Positions 8,744-18,905 are shown, counted from the first letter of the stretch. The stretch: DNA of 64,000 nucleotides from Caballeronia sp031450805 (GCF_031450805.1 NZ_JARTVY010000001.1:124001-188000), one strand, 5' to 3'. Program-made: numbers and translations. The notes: generated by a model not told the origin, from the letters alone.

Positions 8744-8849
8744 GTCTCTGAATTGAAGGGGAAACGGACGGGCGGGCGCACTTGGGCGTCATCCCGCCGA
8801 ATGCGCCTGAAAAAAAGTTGAAACTTGCCGGCGCGGCGCTTGTCTGTTG

Positions 8850-8936
8850 TTACGGTAGGTGGGTGGCTGGACCATCGCCTGCCATTCTCCTCTTGTCGTT
8901 GTTGCTCCGGGGCCCAGATGGACCCCGGTTTTTTTT
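8850..8936 (+). ncRNA. Possible small RNA (or long ompA 3' UTR)
   Basis: A TTGAAA -35-like box at 8818-8823 precedes a stretch without ORFs that ends in a GC hairpin with an eight-T tail. The terminator is 164 bases beyond the ompA-like stop, farther than usual for that gene. The -10 is not convincing, so the 5' end is a guess. Confidence 0.25.
8907..8936 (+). terminator. Strong Rho-independent terminator
   Basis: A 6-bp GC stem (8907-8912 with 8923-8928) with a 10-base loop is followed by eight T at 8929-8936. It ends the ompA-like transcript or an independent small RNA. Confidence 0.85.
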
Positions 8937-9233
8937 GTGCGCGCGCTTTTGCCTGCGCGTCGATCGGATCATCAGGCGACGGAGATACAGAGCCGTTTGC
9001 CGAGTGATCGAGAATCTGCCTCCATCGCTTCAGCGACCGAATCGCCGAGACGCAGGCCATGAGTCGTATGGCGCTAAGCGAAAAACACAACTCAAGTGCT
9101 GCATTTCGTTGTTGCGCTCCAGCAGCGGTTTTCTCGCCCCCGCAGTCCCGCCCCGCCTCGCTTCCCCGCCCTGCTAAAATCGAAAATCCGCTTTTTCCAC
9201 AATCCGAAGCAATTCCCTCCGGGCCGCGCCTCT

Positions 9234-11360
9234 ATGTCAGCACCGATTTCCGCCACTGCCACCGCCGCGTCCGCCGCCACCGACGGCCGCCGCCAGATCC
9301 TCGTCACGTCCGCGCTGCCGTACGCGAACGGTCAGATTCACATCGGCCATATGGTCGAGTACATTCAGACGGATATCTGGGTTCGGACGCTGCGAATGCA
9401 TGGCCACGAGGTCTATTACGTCGGCGCCGACGATACCCACGGCACGCCGATCATGCTGCGCGCCGAAAAGGAAGGCATCACGCCGAAGGCGCTGATCGAG
9501 CGCGTCTGGAAAGAGCACAAGCGCGACTTCGACAGCTTCGGCATTTCGTTCGACAACTACTATTCGACCGATGCCGACGAAAACCGCGTGCTCTGCAATT
9601 CGATCTACACCGCCCTGCAGGAAGCCGGCCTGATCGAGGCACGCGACATCGAGCAGGCCTACGACCCGGTCAAGGAAATGTTCCTGCCGGACCGCTTCAT
9701 CAAGGGCGAGTGTCCGAAGTGCGGTGCGAAAGACCAGTACGGCGACAACTGCGAAGTCTGCGGCTCGACCTATCAGCCGACCGAACTCGTCAATCCGTAT
9801 TCGGTCGTTTCGGGCGCGACGCCCATCCGCAAGACATCGACGCATTACTTTTTCCGCCTGTCCGATCCGCGCTGCGAAGACTTCCTGCGCGGCTGGGTCG
9901 GCGGTCTCGCGCAGCCGGAAGCCACCAACAAGATGCGCGAATGGCTCGGCGACAAGGGCGATGCGAAGCTCGCCGACTGGGACATCTCCCGCGACGCACC
10001 GTACTTCGGCTTCGAAATTCCGGGCGCGCCGGGCAAGTACTTCTACGTCTGGGTCGATGCCCCCGTCGGTTATTACGCGAGCTTCAAGAATCTGGCCGAT
10101 CGCATCGGCATCGATTTCGATGCGTGGGTCAAGCCGGAGTCGAAGGTTGAGCAGTATCACTTCATCGGCAAGGACATCCTGTATTTCCACACGCTCTTCT
10201 GGCCCGCGATGCTCCAGTTCTCCGGCCATCGCACGCCGACGAACGTGTTCGCGCACGGCTTCCTGACCGTCGACGGCGCGAAGATGTCGAAGTCGCGCGG
10301 CACGTTCATCACCGCGCAGAGCGTGATCGACACCGGACTCAATCCGGAATGGCTGCGCTATTACTTCGCCGCGAAGCTGAACAGCACGATGGAGGACATC
10401 GACCTGAACCTCGAGGACTTCCAGGCGCGCGTGAACAGCGATCTCGTCGGCAAATACGTGAACATCGCGAGCCGCGCGGCGGGCTTCCTCATCAAGCGTT
10501 TCGACGGCCGCGTGGAAGACCGCGCGATGCAGCATCCGCTCATCGCGCAACTGCGCGGCGCGATCCCGCAAATCGCCAGTTTTTACGAATCGCGCGAATA
10601 CGGCCGCGCGCTGCGCACGACTATGGAACTCGCCGACGCCGTCAATCACTACGTCGATTCCGCCAAGCCCTGGGAACAGGCGAAGGACCCGGCGAACGCC
10701 GCCGCGCTGCACGAAACCTGCAGCGTGAGTCTCGAAGCGTTCCGCCTGCTGTCGCTTGCGCTCAAGCCGGTGTTGCCGAAGCTGATCGAATCCGTCGAGG
10801 CGTTCCTCGGCATCGCGCCGCTCGTCTGGGCCGATGCAACGAAGCCGTTGTCGTCGGCGAGCGCGATCAATGCGTACAAGCACCTGACGACGCGCGTCGA
10901 TCCGAAGCAGATCGAGGCGTTGCTCGCGGCGAATCGCGAATCGCTGCAATCGACGACGGAAGCGGCAGCGGCAGCGCCGAAAACCGTCGCGAAGAAAGAG
11001 ACGAAGAGCGAAGAGTCCGGCGTCATTTCCATCGACGACTTCGCGAAGGTCGATCTGCGCATCGCGAAGATCGTCGATTGCAAGGCCGTCGAAGGCTCGG
11101 ACAAGCTGCTGCAACTGACGCTCGACGTCGGCGAGGAAAAGACGCGCAACGTGTTTTCCGGCATCAAGTCGGCGTATCAGCCGCAGGATCTGATCGGCAA
11201 GCTGACGGTGATGGTCGCCAATCTCGCGCCGCGCAAGATGAAGTTCGGCCTGTCGGAAGGCATGGTGCTCGCGGCCTCCGCCGCCGACGAGAAAGCCGAA
11301 CCCGGCCTCTACATCCTCGAGCCGCACGGCGGCGCAAAGCCGGGGATGCGCGTGAAGTAA
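9234..11360 (+). CDS. metG: Methionyl-tRNA synthetase
   Basis: This enzyme charges tRNA-Met. The 708-residue product has the class I HIGH motif (QIHIGHM, about 33-39), a zinc knuckle with Cys160, 163, 173 and 176, the KMSKS loop at 350-354, an anticodon-binding helical region, and a C-terminal dimerising tRNA-binding (EMAP/OB) domain from about residue 597. A short Ala/Glu/Lys-rich linker separates the last two parts. I chose the ATG at 9234, giving MSAPISATATAAS; an upstream in-frame start at 9096 would add 46 atypical residues. The frame is intact, and it is closed by a bidirectional terminator. Confidence 0.97.
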   Translation: MSAPISATATAASAATDGRRQILVTSALPYANGQIHIGHMVEYIQTDIWVRTLRMHGHEVYYVGADDTHGTPIMLRAEKEGITPKALIERVWKEHKRDFDSFGISFDNYYSTDADENRVLCNSIYTALQEAGLIEARDIEQAYDPVKEMFLPDRFIKGECPKCGAKDQYGDNCEVCGSTYQPTELVNPYSVVSGATPIRKTSTHYFFRLSDPRCEDFLRGWVGGLAQPEATNKMREWLGDKGDAKLADWDISRDAPYFGFEIPGAPGKYFYVWVDAPVGYYASFKNLADRIGIDFDAWVKPESKVEQYHFIGKDILYFHTLFWPAMLQFSGHRTPTNVFAHGFLTVDGAKMSKSRGTFITAQSVIDTGLNPEWLRYYFAAKLNSTMEDIDLNLEDFQARVNSDLVGKYVNIASRAAGFLIKRFDGRVEDRAMQHPLIAQLRGAIPQIASFYESREYGRALRTTMELADAVNHYVDSAKPWEQAKDPANAAALHETCSVSLEAFRLLSLALKPVLPKLIESVEAFLGIAPLVWADATKPLSSASAINAYKHLTTRVDPKQIEALLAANRESLQSTTEAAAAAPKTVAKKETKSEESGVISIDDFAKVDLRIAKIVDCKAVEGSDKLLQLTLDVGEEKTRNVFSGIKSAYQPQDLIGKLTVMVANLAPRKMKFGLSEGMVLAASAADEKAEPGLYILEPHGGAKPGMRVK

Positions 11361-11380
11361 GGCGCACCGGCTGAAAAACA

Positions 11381-11414
11381 AAGGGCACGCGCCGGACAGT
11401 CGCGTGCCCTTTTG
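11381..11414. terminator. Bidirectional terminator between metG and tamB
   Basis: An 11-bp stem (11381-11391 with 11401-11411) has a 9-base loop. T residues follow on the plus side and AAAAA precedes it, giving T residues on the minus side. It lies between the convergent stops at 11360 and 11430. Confidence 0.85.
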
Positions 11415-11429
11415 CTTAGTGCGTCGCCT

Positions 11430-14400
11430 TCAGTCCCCCGACGAATCCGACTCTACCGCCGACGAAGCCCCGAACGGCGCCGACACCCCCGATGCGCCCG
11501 AAGCCGCCGATGGCTGCACCGCCGGACCGGAGGGCGCCGACGCCATCGACAGCAAGCGCGCCCACGAATTGAAGCGCCGCGTGTACGACAGGTCGATGCC
11601 CTGATACGTGCCGCCATACACCGTCGTAGACCAGAACCGCGACAACGCGAGCGTGGCCTTCACAGCGTTCTGCGCCGACTGCAAGCCCTGCTCGTACCCA
11701 AGCACGAGACGCTCGTTGATCGCCTTCGACAACAGCACGACCTGCGGGTCCGTCAGCCCCACTTCGCTCGATCCGACCGTGAACTCGTCGAGGCCGACGG
11801 TCTGCGCGATCTTCGCCCCGCCGCGGCTGCCGAGCAGCGCCAGCGCGCTCGTCATCGCGCTCTGCTGGCCGATGTTGTTCCCCTGATCGGTGCCGTGTCC
11901 GAACAGCAGCCACGAGAGCTTTTCGTTGTCAGGCACGTTCGGCTCCGAGATCAGCTTCGCCACCGGCGACTGCACCGTGCCCGTCACCTGCACGCCCGCT
12001 TCGATTTCCTGATTGCGCCGCATCGCCAGAATGTTGATGCCCGGATTGGCCACCGGCCCGTTGAACGTGAAGAAGCCGTTCTCGATGCCGAGCTTGCGAC
12101 CGAACGCGGTGTACGTGGAACCGGGCGTGACGCGCACGTTGCCGATCGCACGCAGCGGCATGTTCGGCGCGCTCGTCGCGGTGATGGTGCCCGCGAGCCC
12201 GAGGTCCGCGCCCGCGCCCTTGAAGCGGAAACGCTGACCCAGGTTGATATCGATATTGGCGCGCGGCGTGAACGGCCCGACCGGCTTTTCGGTTGCCGCG
12301 ACGGCCTGCTGCTTCGTGTTCTCGCCCTTCACGGTGCCGTCGGGACGCACGATGACCACGTCATCGCCGAGCGCGGGCGCGGAGCTTTCCGGCAAGTCGA
12401 AAAGCGCGTGATCGACGGTGAATTTGCCGTTGATCGCCATACCGCCCTGCAATCCCGCATTCGCGATGCTCGCGCTGCCCGACAGCATGAGCTCGCGATC
12501 GGGCGAAGCGAACAGTTCCAGCTTGTCCGCAATGATGCTCGCCGTCAGATCGGGCTCCTGCTGGTCGAGCCGCACCTTGCCGGTCGCGCGGAGCACGCCG
12601 CTCGCGCCGTGGAACTCGACTTGCCGGAAATCGACGAGATTCTCGGACAGCGCGATCCGGATGATGCCGTCCTTCAGTTGCACGCCCTGATCGACGACCG
12701 TCGCGGAAATATTGTCGCCGGTCAGCGATCCCGACAGACTCGGCTTTGCGACGATGCCCGCGATCGTCAGCTTCAGCCCGAGCTTGCCGCCGAGCAGATA
12801 GTTCGCGCCGAGCAGGCCGCCGGTCGTGCGCAGTTCTGGCACGTTCGCGTCGATGGCGCCGGAGAGCGGCGCTTCGTCGGCCACGGTCAGCATGCCGTCG
12901 CGCGGGACGAGCGTCGTGTGCACGTTGGCATCGATGGCGCCGATGCGGCTCGCCTGCGCATGGAGCGTCGCGTTGAGGCGGTTGCCGCTCGTGAAATCGG
13001 CGCGCGCCACGATGTCCGATATGCCGAGCGCAGCCACGCCGCGCGTGCCGTCGATCGTCACGTCGCCGCCGCGCCGCTTGATCTGCGCGTAGCCCGTGGC
13101 CGTCGCGCCGAGCGAGAAATCCCAGTTGCCGTCGAAAATCAGGTCGGTCCGGATCGACGATTCCTCGCCCGTCATCTGCCGCCGCACTTCCAGCAGGCGC
13201 GGCACCGAGAGATTCGTGAGCGTGCCGGCCGACTGGATGCGCCCGCCTTCCAGCGCGAACGACTTCAGATTTAGCGACGTGCCTTCCGCGACGAGCCGCG
13301 TCGCCCCGAGCACGATACGCTGCGGCCCGTAACTCACCGACAACGGCGACTCCAGATTCACCGACGGCGTGCCCTTGTTCGTGAGCTTCGTGATCGCGCC
13401 GTCCCAGTGCGGACCGTCGGCGGCGTCGGTGAACTTGCCGTTTGCCCCGAGCGTGAGGTTGACCGGCTGGCCCTGCACCTTGCCGGTCGCGGTCACGCCG
13501 AGCGTGTGCTGCATGCGCGTGCCGTTCAGGTTCGCGTCGAGCGTGGCGACTTCGATGCCCGATGTGCTCGCATCGCGCGCCTTCAGCGTGAAGACCAGCG
13601 CGCCGTTCGCGCCGTCGCGGATATCGGCGCGGCCTTCCGCATGGCCCAGGCGATTTGCGCCGAACACGACGCCATCGGCCTGATAGTTCGCCGCGACGTT
13701 CGGATGCGCCATCGAGCCGGTCAGATCGCCGTCCGCCTTCACCGTCCCCGCGATCCCGAAGCCGAGGCGCTCCAGTTGCGGCGCGTCGATGCGAAACCGC
13801 AAACGGTCGCCGGGCGCACCGAAGCTGCCGTTCAGCTCGGCGTCGTTGCCCGCCACCGACAGCTTCGCGGTGCTCGGCAGCACGCGCGTGCCCGCGATCT
13901 GCACCGTGCCCTCGCCGGTGAGCGGCAGGTTGTCGTACATGCTGTCGCCGAGCCTGAAGGTGGCTTTGGTCGTGAGCGTCGGCGCGAGCACGCCCGATGC
14001 GGCAAGCGTGCCGTTCACGCGCGCTTCGATCGGGCGCGGCGGTGTCGCCGTCTTTTTCGCAGCGGGCTTTTGCGCGATTAATTGCTGCTGGAGCAAGAGC
14101 GGGTTGAAGTCGACGAACTTCGCCTTCAGGTCGTAGCTCGAATTGACATCTTTCTTGAGCACGCCGCTCGCCTCGACGCGTCCCTTGCCGACCATCAGCT
14201 TCACGTCGTCGAGCGTGGTCTGCTTCGCGTCGAGCCTGATCTTGGCCTGGGCGCGGATGGCTGCTTTCGGATCGTTCAGGTCGACGGTCACGGTTTGCGT
14301 GTCGCCCGCGAGCACGACGCCGACCGGCCCCGCGAAGTCCGTCGGGCGCACGCTCGGTTCGATCGCGTTGAGATCGAGCTTCGCCACTTTCAGGTCGAAG

Positions 14401-15551
14401 CGTCCGTGGCCGGCCGAAATCGCGCCGCCGCCCGCGATGCTCGCGTCTTTCAGCAGCCGCACGTTCAGGTCCATGACGCTTTGCGCCGATGCGTCGAGCC
14501 GCACGTTCGCGCGCGCGTCGATGAGCGGCAGCAATTTCTTGTCGATGGAACCGGGCTTCGCATTGACGATCGACACCGGGCCGCTCACGACGAACTTCTT
14601 CGCCCCTTGCACCGGCTTCACTTCGGCGCGCACGGCGAGGTCGGCGGCGGGCGCGCCCGCGCTGATCGCCTGCGGATTGATGTGATCGGCCGTGACGATT
14701 GCGAGCTTGAGCGGCACGTCGGCGAACGGCGTCGCTTCGACGTGCGCGCGGCCCGCGAGCTTCATGCCGCTGGCATCGACGTCGGCGATCAGGTCTTCCA
14801 GCGATCCCGACAGCCGCGCGCCGACCTGCACCGCTTCGTCGTTGACCCGGCCGGCGTAGGTCGCGTCGCCGGAAAGCGGGAACGGGCGCGCGCCGCCGTC
14901 GAGTTTGGCGGCGGCCGTCACCGATCCGAACGGCGTCGTGAGCCGCTGGACAGCGGCCTCGTGATGCTGGCCGTCGCTGCGCCCGTTGAAGAGCAGGCCG
15001 GAGAATTCGGTCGTCGTCGCGCCCTGATGCAGCCGCAGTTTCGCGACGCTCAGATCGCGAACGGCGAGCTGAATCGGCAAGCGCAGATCGCGCGGCAGTT
15101 CGGTCTTCCTGCTCGGCTCGTTCGATGGCGCGATGCGCGCGTCGATGGTTCCGATATGCAGATAATCGATGGTGAAGCGCAGCGGATCGCGCGTGAGCGC
15201 CCAGCGGCCCGAGACGCTATCGACGGCGATATCCGTGCCCTTGCCGTCCTTCCAGCGCACATCGCGCAATTGCAGGCCGCTGGCGATCGCGCCGCCGTCC
15301 AGTTTTCCGGTCAGCCGCCCGCCGAGCAGCGAGGTCGCCGCGTCCCAGGCGTAGCGCGTGCCGCGATCGGTCGTCAGCGCCAATAGCACGGTCCCGAGTG
15401 CGAGCACGACGATCAGCACGACGACGAGCACGAGCGCGCCGATCCAGCGCAAAAAGCGCCGCATGCCGCGCGGGCGTTGCGGCTTTTTCGGCGTTTCCGG
15501 CGCTTCTTTGCCGTCGTTGCTTTCGTTCGTCTCGTTGCTCGCGTCCGTCAT
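11430..15551 (-). CDS. tamB: TamB: translocation and assembly module, AsmA/DUF490 protein
   Basis: This 1373-residue inner-membrane-anchored protein spans the periplasm and works with TamA in outer-membrane biogenesis; the family is now linked to phospholipid transport as well. After a short acidic cytoplasmic tail there is one membrane helix (about residues 37-58, IGALVLVVVLIVVLALG). The very long middle is beta-rich and repetitive, as expected of a hydrophobic-groove protein. The conserved DUF490 domain occupies the last 350 or so residues, including the near-terminal YGGTYQGIDLSYTRRF. The start at 15551 (MTDASNE) has GAAGG upstream; an ATG at 15683 would overlap tamA. It lies 35 bases after tamA, an operon. 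Confidence 0.93.
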   Translation of the reverse strand: MTDASNETNESNDGKEAPETPKKPQRPRGMRRFLRWIGALVLVVVLIVVLALGTVLLALTTDRGTRYAWDAATSLLGGRLTGKLDGGAIASGLQLRDVRWKDGKGTDIAVDSVSGRWALTRDPLRFTIDYLHIGTIDARIAPSNEPSRKTELPRDLRLPIQLAVRDLSVAKLRLHQGATTTEFSGLLFNGRSDGQHHEAAVQRLTTPFGSVTAAAKLDGGARPFPLSGDATYAGRVNDEAVQVGARLSGSLEDLIADVDASGMKLAGRAHVEATPFADVPLKLAIVTADHINPQAISAGAPAADLAVRAEVKPVQGAKKFVVSGPVSIVNAKPGSIDKKLLPLIDARANVRLDASAQSVMDLNVRLLKDASIAGGGAISAGHGRFDLKVAKLDLNAIEPSVRPTDFAGPVGVVLAGDTQTVTVDLNDPKAAIRAQAKIRLDAKQTTLDDVKLMVGKGRVEASGVLKKDVNSSYDLKAKFVDFNPLLLQQQLIAQKPAAKKTATPPRPIEARVNGTLAASGVLAPTLTTKATFRLGDSMYDNLPLTGEGTVQIAGTRVLPSTAKLSVAGNDAELNGSFGAPGDRLRFRIDAPQLERLGFGIAGTVKADGDLTGSMAHPNVAANYQADGVVFGANRLGHAEGRADIRDGANGALVFTLKARDASTSGIEVATLDANLNGTRMQHTLGVTATGKVQGQPVNLTLGANGKFTDAADGPHWDGAITKLTNKGTPSVNLESPLSVSYGPQRIVLGATRLVAEGTSLNLKSFALEGGRIQSAGTLTNLSVPRLLEVRRQMTGEESSIRTDLIFDGNWDFSLGATATGYAQIKRRGGDVTIDGTRGVAALGISDIVARADFTSGNRLNATLHAQASRIGAIDANVHTTLVPRDGMLTVADEAPLSGAIDANVPELRTTGGLLGANYLLGGKLGLKLTIAGIVAKPSLSGSLTGDNISATVVDQGVQLKDGIIRIALSENLVDFRQVEFHGASGVLRATGKVRLDQQEPDLTASIIADKLELFASPDRELMLSGSASIANAGLQGGMAINGKFTVDHALFDLPESSAPALGDDVVIVRPDGTVKGENTKQQAVAATEKPVGPFTPRANIDINLGQRFRFKGAGADLGLAGTITATSAPNMPLRAIGNVRVTPGSTYTAFGRKLGIENGFFTFNGPVANPGINILAMRRNQEIEAGVQVTGTVQSPVAKLISEPNVPDNEKLSWLLFGHGTDQGNNIGQQSAMTSALALLGSRGGAKIAQTVGLDEFTVGSSEVGLTDPQVVLLSKAINERLVLGYEQGLQSAQNAVKATLALSRFWSTTVYGGTYQGIDLSYTRRFNSWARLLSMASAPSGPAVQPSAASGASGVSAPFGASSAVESDSSGD

Positions 15552-15586
15552 GCCTTCGCTTTTCGAAAATGTCGTCGATGCATCGC

Positions 15587-17344
15587 TCAGAAAGCGATGC
15601 CGAGCGTCAGATACGGCTTGATGCTCTTGTTCTTGAGTCCATACGCAACATCCACGTTGACCGGCCCGACCGGGCTGCGCCACCGCGCGCCGACGCCGAC
15701 GCCCGGCTGGAACACGCGCTCGCCCCAGGTATCGGTCGCGGTGCCGATATCGAAGAACACCGCGCCGCCCCAGTCGTGCGTGAACCAGTGCTGATATTCG
15801 CTGCTGCCGGTCACCATGTACTTCGTCGGCAGAATCGATCCCGACACGTTATGCCCGATGCTCAGATAACTGTAGCCGCGCACCGAATTCGCGCCGCCCG
15901 CGCGAAACAGCAGCGACGCCGGTATGCCGCTCGACGGCCCGCTCGTGAAGACGCCGCCGAATTCCGCGCGGAACACGAGCAGATCGTTGCGGCCGAGCGG
16001 CAGGTATTGCTGCATGTTGGTGTAGAGGCGCGCGAAAGTCTGATCGGTCAGCGCGCCCTTCACCGCGAAACTCGCCTCCGCGCGAACGACGTTGCCGCGC
16101 CGGGGAAACAGCGGATCGTCGACGTCGCGGCGCACCCACGTCCACGCCGGCACGAGCGCGCGCGCCGTCGACGGATTCGGCTCGTTCTGCGTCAGGCGAT
16201 CGTTGTAGAACGTCAGCGAGTACGTCGTGTCGATGTTCTGCGTCGAGCGCGAACGCTGCACGCCGACGCGCGCGCTGTAGATGTTCGTATCCGACACGTC
16301 GGTGATCGTGTAGGAGCCGAAGATCGCGTTGACCCAGCCGTGCGAATCCGGCGGCATCGCCAGTTGCACGCGGCCGTATTGCTGCGTCTGGTCGAGCCGG
16401 CCGGAGATGGTGAACGGATACGCCGCGCCGAACGTGTTCAGGTAGCTGTACGCGCCCTGGATGTGGAAGCCCGTGTCCGTCGCGTACCCGACGCCGTAGC
16501 GCACGCTGTGATACGGATACTCGCTGACTTTCACGTGCAGCGGCGTTTCGATCGGCTTCGTGACGTCGTTGTCGGCGTCGATCGCGACACTCGCGTAATA
16601 CGGCGTGTTCTGCACTTGCCGCTGCAGTTCCGTCACGCGGGCGATGTCGTAGATATCGCCTTCGTTGATCGGATTCACGTTCTCGATGATTTTCTGCGGA
16701 TAGCGCTTCGTCCCGCTGATGTCGAGCTTGCCGAAGGTGAAGGTCGGACCGCTGTCGAAGGTGACGGACAGATCCGCGATATGCGTGCGCGGATTGATGC
16801 GCGCCTGCGAGCGGACGATCCGGGCGCCCAGATAGCGGCGCGATTGCAGCGCCTTCAGCGCGGCGTTCTTCGCGTCGTCCCAGGCGCCCTGCGTGAACGG
16901 GTCGCCCTCCTTGATCGCGAAAGCGAAGCGCGCGGCGTTTTCCTGCTTGCGGTCTTCGGTCGTCACCGCGCCGGTGAATTTCAGGTCGACGGAGGCGACT
17001 TGCGTCTGCGGGCCCGGATCGACGCTGACCTTGACCGAGCGCTTGTCGTCGGCCGTGGTGACGTCGGTGCGTACCACCGGCGTGAAATAGCCCTCGGTCG
17101 CGACGAGATCGCGCACGTCTTTCGGCGTCGCGGTGACGAGGAACTGGAACTGGTCGTCGCTGATATCGTCGCGCTTTGCGAAGCGCGCAAGATCGAGGTG
17201 CTCGCTCAGCAGTTTCTTGACGTTGCGCGGCGCGTCGATGTCCACGTCGTATTTCGCGAACGCGGGGGACGCGATCGCGAAGAGGACAAGCGCGGCGAGC
17301 GCCGTCAGCGCCGGAGCCGGGCGATCGCCGGCGGCCGGGTTCAT
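15587..17344 (-). CDS. tamA: TamA: Omp85-family outer-membrane assembly protein
   Basis: This is the outer-membrane barrel partner of TamB. With the start at 17344 the product has 585 residues: a signal peptide (LAALVLFAIASPAFA, cleaved before KYDVDID), three POTRA-like domains (about 25-270) and a 16-strand Omp85 barrel. The barrel includes the lid-lock type motif RGYSYLSIG and a C-terminal strand ending in LGIAF with terminal Phe. The open frame extends to 17461. The extra N-terminal 39 residues are Arg-rich and unlike a signal peptide, but no strong ribosome site marks 17344, so the start is uncertain. It is first in the tamA-tamB operon. Confidence 0.9.
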   Translation of the reverse strand: MNPAAGDRPAPALTALAALVLFAIASPAFAKYDVDIDAPRNVKKLLSEHLDLARFAKRDDISDDQFQFLVTATPKDVRDLVATEGYFTPVVRTDVTTADDKRSVKVSVDPGPQTQVASVDLKFTGAVTTEDRKQENAARFAFAIKEGDPFTQGAWDDAKNAALKALQSRRYLGARIVRSQARINPRTHIADLSVTFDSGPTFTFGKLDISGTKRYPQKIIENVNPINEGDIYDIARVTELQRQVQNTPYYASVAIDADNDVTKPIETPLHVKVSEYPYHSVRYGVGYATDTGFHIQGAYSYLNTFGAAYPFTISGRLDQTQQYGRVQLAMPPDSHGWVNAIFGSYTITDVSDTNIYSARVGVQRSRSTQNIDTTYSLTFYNDRLTQNEPNPSTARALVPAWTWVRRDVDDPLFPRRGNVVRAEASFAVKGALTDQTFARLYTNMQQYLPLGRNDLLVFRAEFGGVFTSGPSSGIPASLLFRAGGANSVRGYSYLSIGHNVSGSILPTKYMVTGSSEYQHWFTHDWGGAVFFDIGTATDTWGERVFQPGVGVGARWRSPVGPVNVDVAYGLKNKSIKPYLTLGIAF

Positions 17345-17461
17345 CGCGTGCAGCTTCGCGGCCGCGCCGCGCACCGCACACACCAGATCAAACGAACGCC
17401 CCGCCAAACGCGACCTCCGGCATCGGAAAAAATAGATAGAAAGGCGAAGCGGGTCCGCCAT

Positions 17462-17808
17462 GCGCTTTTCGTCTGTTCGCGTGCAAACGGCGCAGCACGG
17501 CGCGCGAGCGCTATTTCACCACACCGCTACGCCCCATCGCGGTAAAAATGCGGCAGCGGCGCGCGGACCGTGCGCCGTTGGACGGCCGGCGCCCCGCCCG
17601 GTTCCCGCCGATTAGCACGCGCATGCGTGACATGCGCCGGCACGAGCCCCCCGATATGCGCGACGCGGCCAGTGCTTGCGGTAAAATCGCGGCGAACTTG
17701 CGGCCCGTCGTGCCCGCTGTCCCGCCTGTCCCGCAGGGCAACGCGGCGGCACGGCACGGCGAAGCGCCGCCATCCAACGAACCGCATCGAACCCACGGAA
17801 GCCGGATC
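17462..17808. other. Divergent intergenic region tamA / DUF3460
   Basis: This gap of about 350 bases has no supported gene. A TAAAAT box at 17682-17687 in CTTGCGGTAAAATCGC could be the -10 of the DUF3460-scpA-panC-panD unit, although the -35 is poor. A similar GCGGTAAAAATGCGG lies near 17538-17552. Confidence 0.4.
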
Positions 17809-17994
17809 ATGTACCAGTCGGACATCACCCAGTTCATCAATCAGTTGAAAACGCAGAAGCCGTCGCTGGAAGAAGAACAGCGCCGCGGGCGCGCGCTGCT
17901 GTGGGACAAGCAGCCGATCGACCTCGATGAGCGCGACCGCCAGCAGACGTCGCGCGTGAAGCAGACGCCTTACGTCTACTACCAGAACTTCTGA
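17809..17994 (+). CDS. DUF3460 family small protein
   Basis: This 61-residue protein starts MYQSDITQFINQ and ends TPYVYYQNF. It resembles DUF3460, a short family of betaproteobacteria found next to scpA and panC. It is charged and soluble (EEEQRRGRALLWDKQPIDLDERDRQ in two overlapping parts) with no signal or membrane segment; its function is unknown. The stop codon is two bases before the GTG of scpA, so the two are co-translated. Confidence 0.85.
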   Translation: MYQSDITQFINQLKTQKPSLEEEQRRGRALLWDKQPIDLDERDRQQTSRVKQTPYVYYQNF

Positions 17995-17996
17995 AC

Positions 17997-18905
17997 GTGA
18001 GCGCCGGCCACGAGCCGCAACCGCCGCACGTCGAGCCGCGCGGCGACGCGCGCGACGACGCCCGGAATTCGCGCGACGTGGCGCTCGCCGCCCCCGCGAC
18101 CGATTCGACGCCCGACACCATCGACGGCGTCGCGTTCGCGCATCTCTACGGCGAGCCGCTCTGGAAGCTGCCGACCGATCTGTACATTCCGCCCGATGCG
18201 CTCGAAGTCTTTCTCGAAGCGTTCGAAGGCCCGCTCGACCTCTTGCTGTACCTGATCCGCAAGCAGAACTTCAACGTACTCGACATTCCGATGGCGGATG
18301 TCACCGCGCAATACCTCGGCTATGTCGACCAGATTCGCCAGTCGAATCTCGAACTGGCGTCGGAGTATCTGCTGATGGCGGCGATGCTCATCGAGATCAA
18401 GTCGCGGATGCTGCTGCCGGTCAAGAAAGCGGACACCGGCGAGGACGCCGAAGACCCGCGCGCCGAACTCGTGCGGCGGCTGCTCGAATACGAGCAGATG
18501 AAACTCGCGGCGCAGCGCATCGACCAGTTGCCGCAACTGGGCCGCGACTTCCTCCGCGCGGACGTGTATATCGAGCAGTCGACGGAACAGCGCTTCCCCG
18601 ACGTCGACATGAACGACCTGCGCGCCGCCTGGGCCGATGTCATCAAGCGCGCCAAGCTCGTGCAGCATCACAAGATTTCGCGCGAGGAACTCTCGGTGCG
18701 CGAGCACATGAGCGTGATCCTGCGCCGCCTGCAGAACGCGCGCTTCATGGAGTTCAGCGAACTCTTCGATACTTCGCGCGGCGTGCCCGTCGTCGTGGTG
18801 AACTTCATCGCCATGCTGGAGCTGTCGCGTGAATCACTGATCGAAATCACGCAGGCCGAGCCTTATGCGCCGATCTACGTGAGACTGGCGTACTCTCCCG
18901 CCTAG
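17997..18905 (+). CDS. scpA: Segregation and condensation protein A
   Basis: This 302-residue kleisin subunit of the SMC-ScpAB condensin complex acts in chromosome compaction and segregation. It has an N-terminal SMC-binding region after a disordered head (about 1-45), the family stretch FEGPLDLLLYLIRKQNFNV (about 75-93), then IPMADVTAQYLGYV, and a winged-helix C-terminus. It starts with GTG at 17997, directly after the DUF3460 stop. No scpB is in this window. Confidence 0.95.
   Translation: MSAGHEPQPPHVEPRGDARDDARNSRDVALAAPATDSTPDTIDGVAFAHLYGEPLWKLPTDLYIPPDALEVFLEAFEGPLDLLLYLIRKQNFNVLDIPMADVTAQYLGYVDQIRQSNLELASEYLLMAAMLIEIKSRMLLPVKKADTGEDAEDPRAELVRRLLEYEQMKLAAQRIDQLPQLGRDFLRADVYIEQSTEQRFPDVDMNDLRAAWADVIKRAKLVQHHKISREELSVREHMSVILRRLQNARFMEFSELFDTSRGVPVVVVNFIAMLELSRESLIEITQAEPYAPIYVRLAYSPA

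Larger units (their letters stand above)
8744..9233. other. Long gap between ompA-like gene and metG
   Basis: The 490 bases hold no convincing protein gene. Contents are a strong intrinsic terminator (8907-8936), a possible small RNA ending there, and a TAAAAT -10-like box at 9175-9180 that could drive metG. Confidence 0.6.

Noticed and set aside
9237..11381. 714-codon minus-strand open frame
   Set aside because: It is antisense to metG, whose HIGH and KMSKS motifs are intact.
15398..17545. 715-codon plus-strand open frame
   Set aside because: It is antisense to tamA and the start of tamB; composition is that of a shadow frame.
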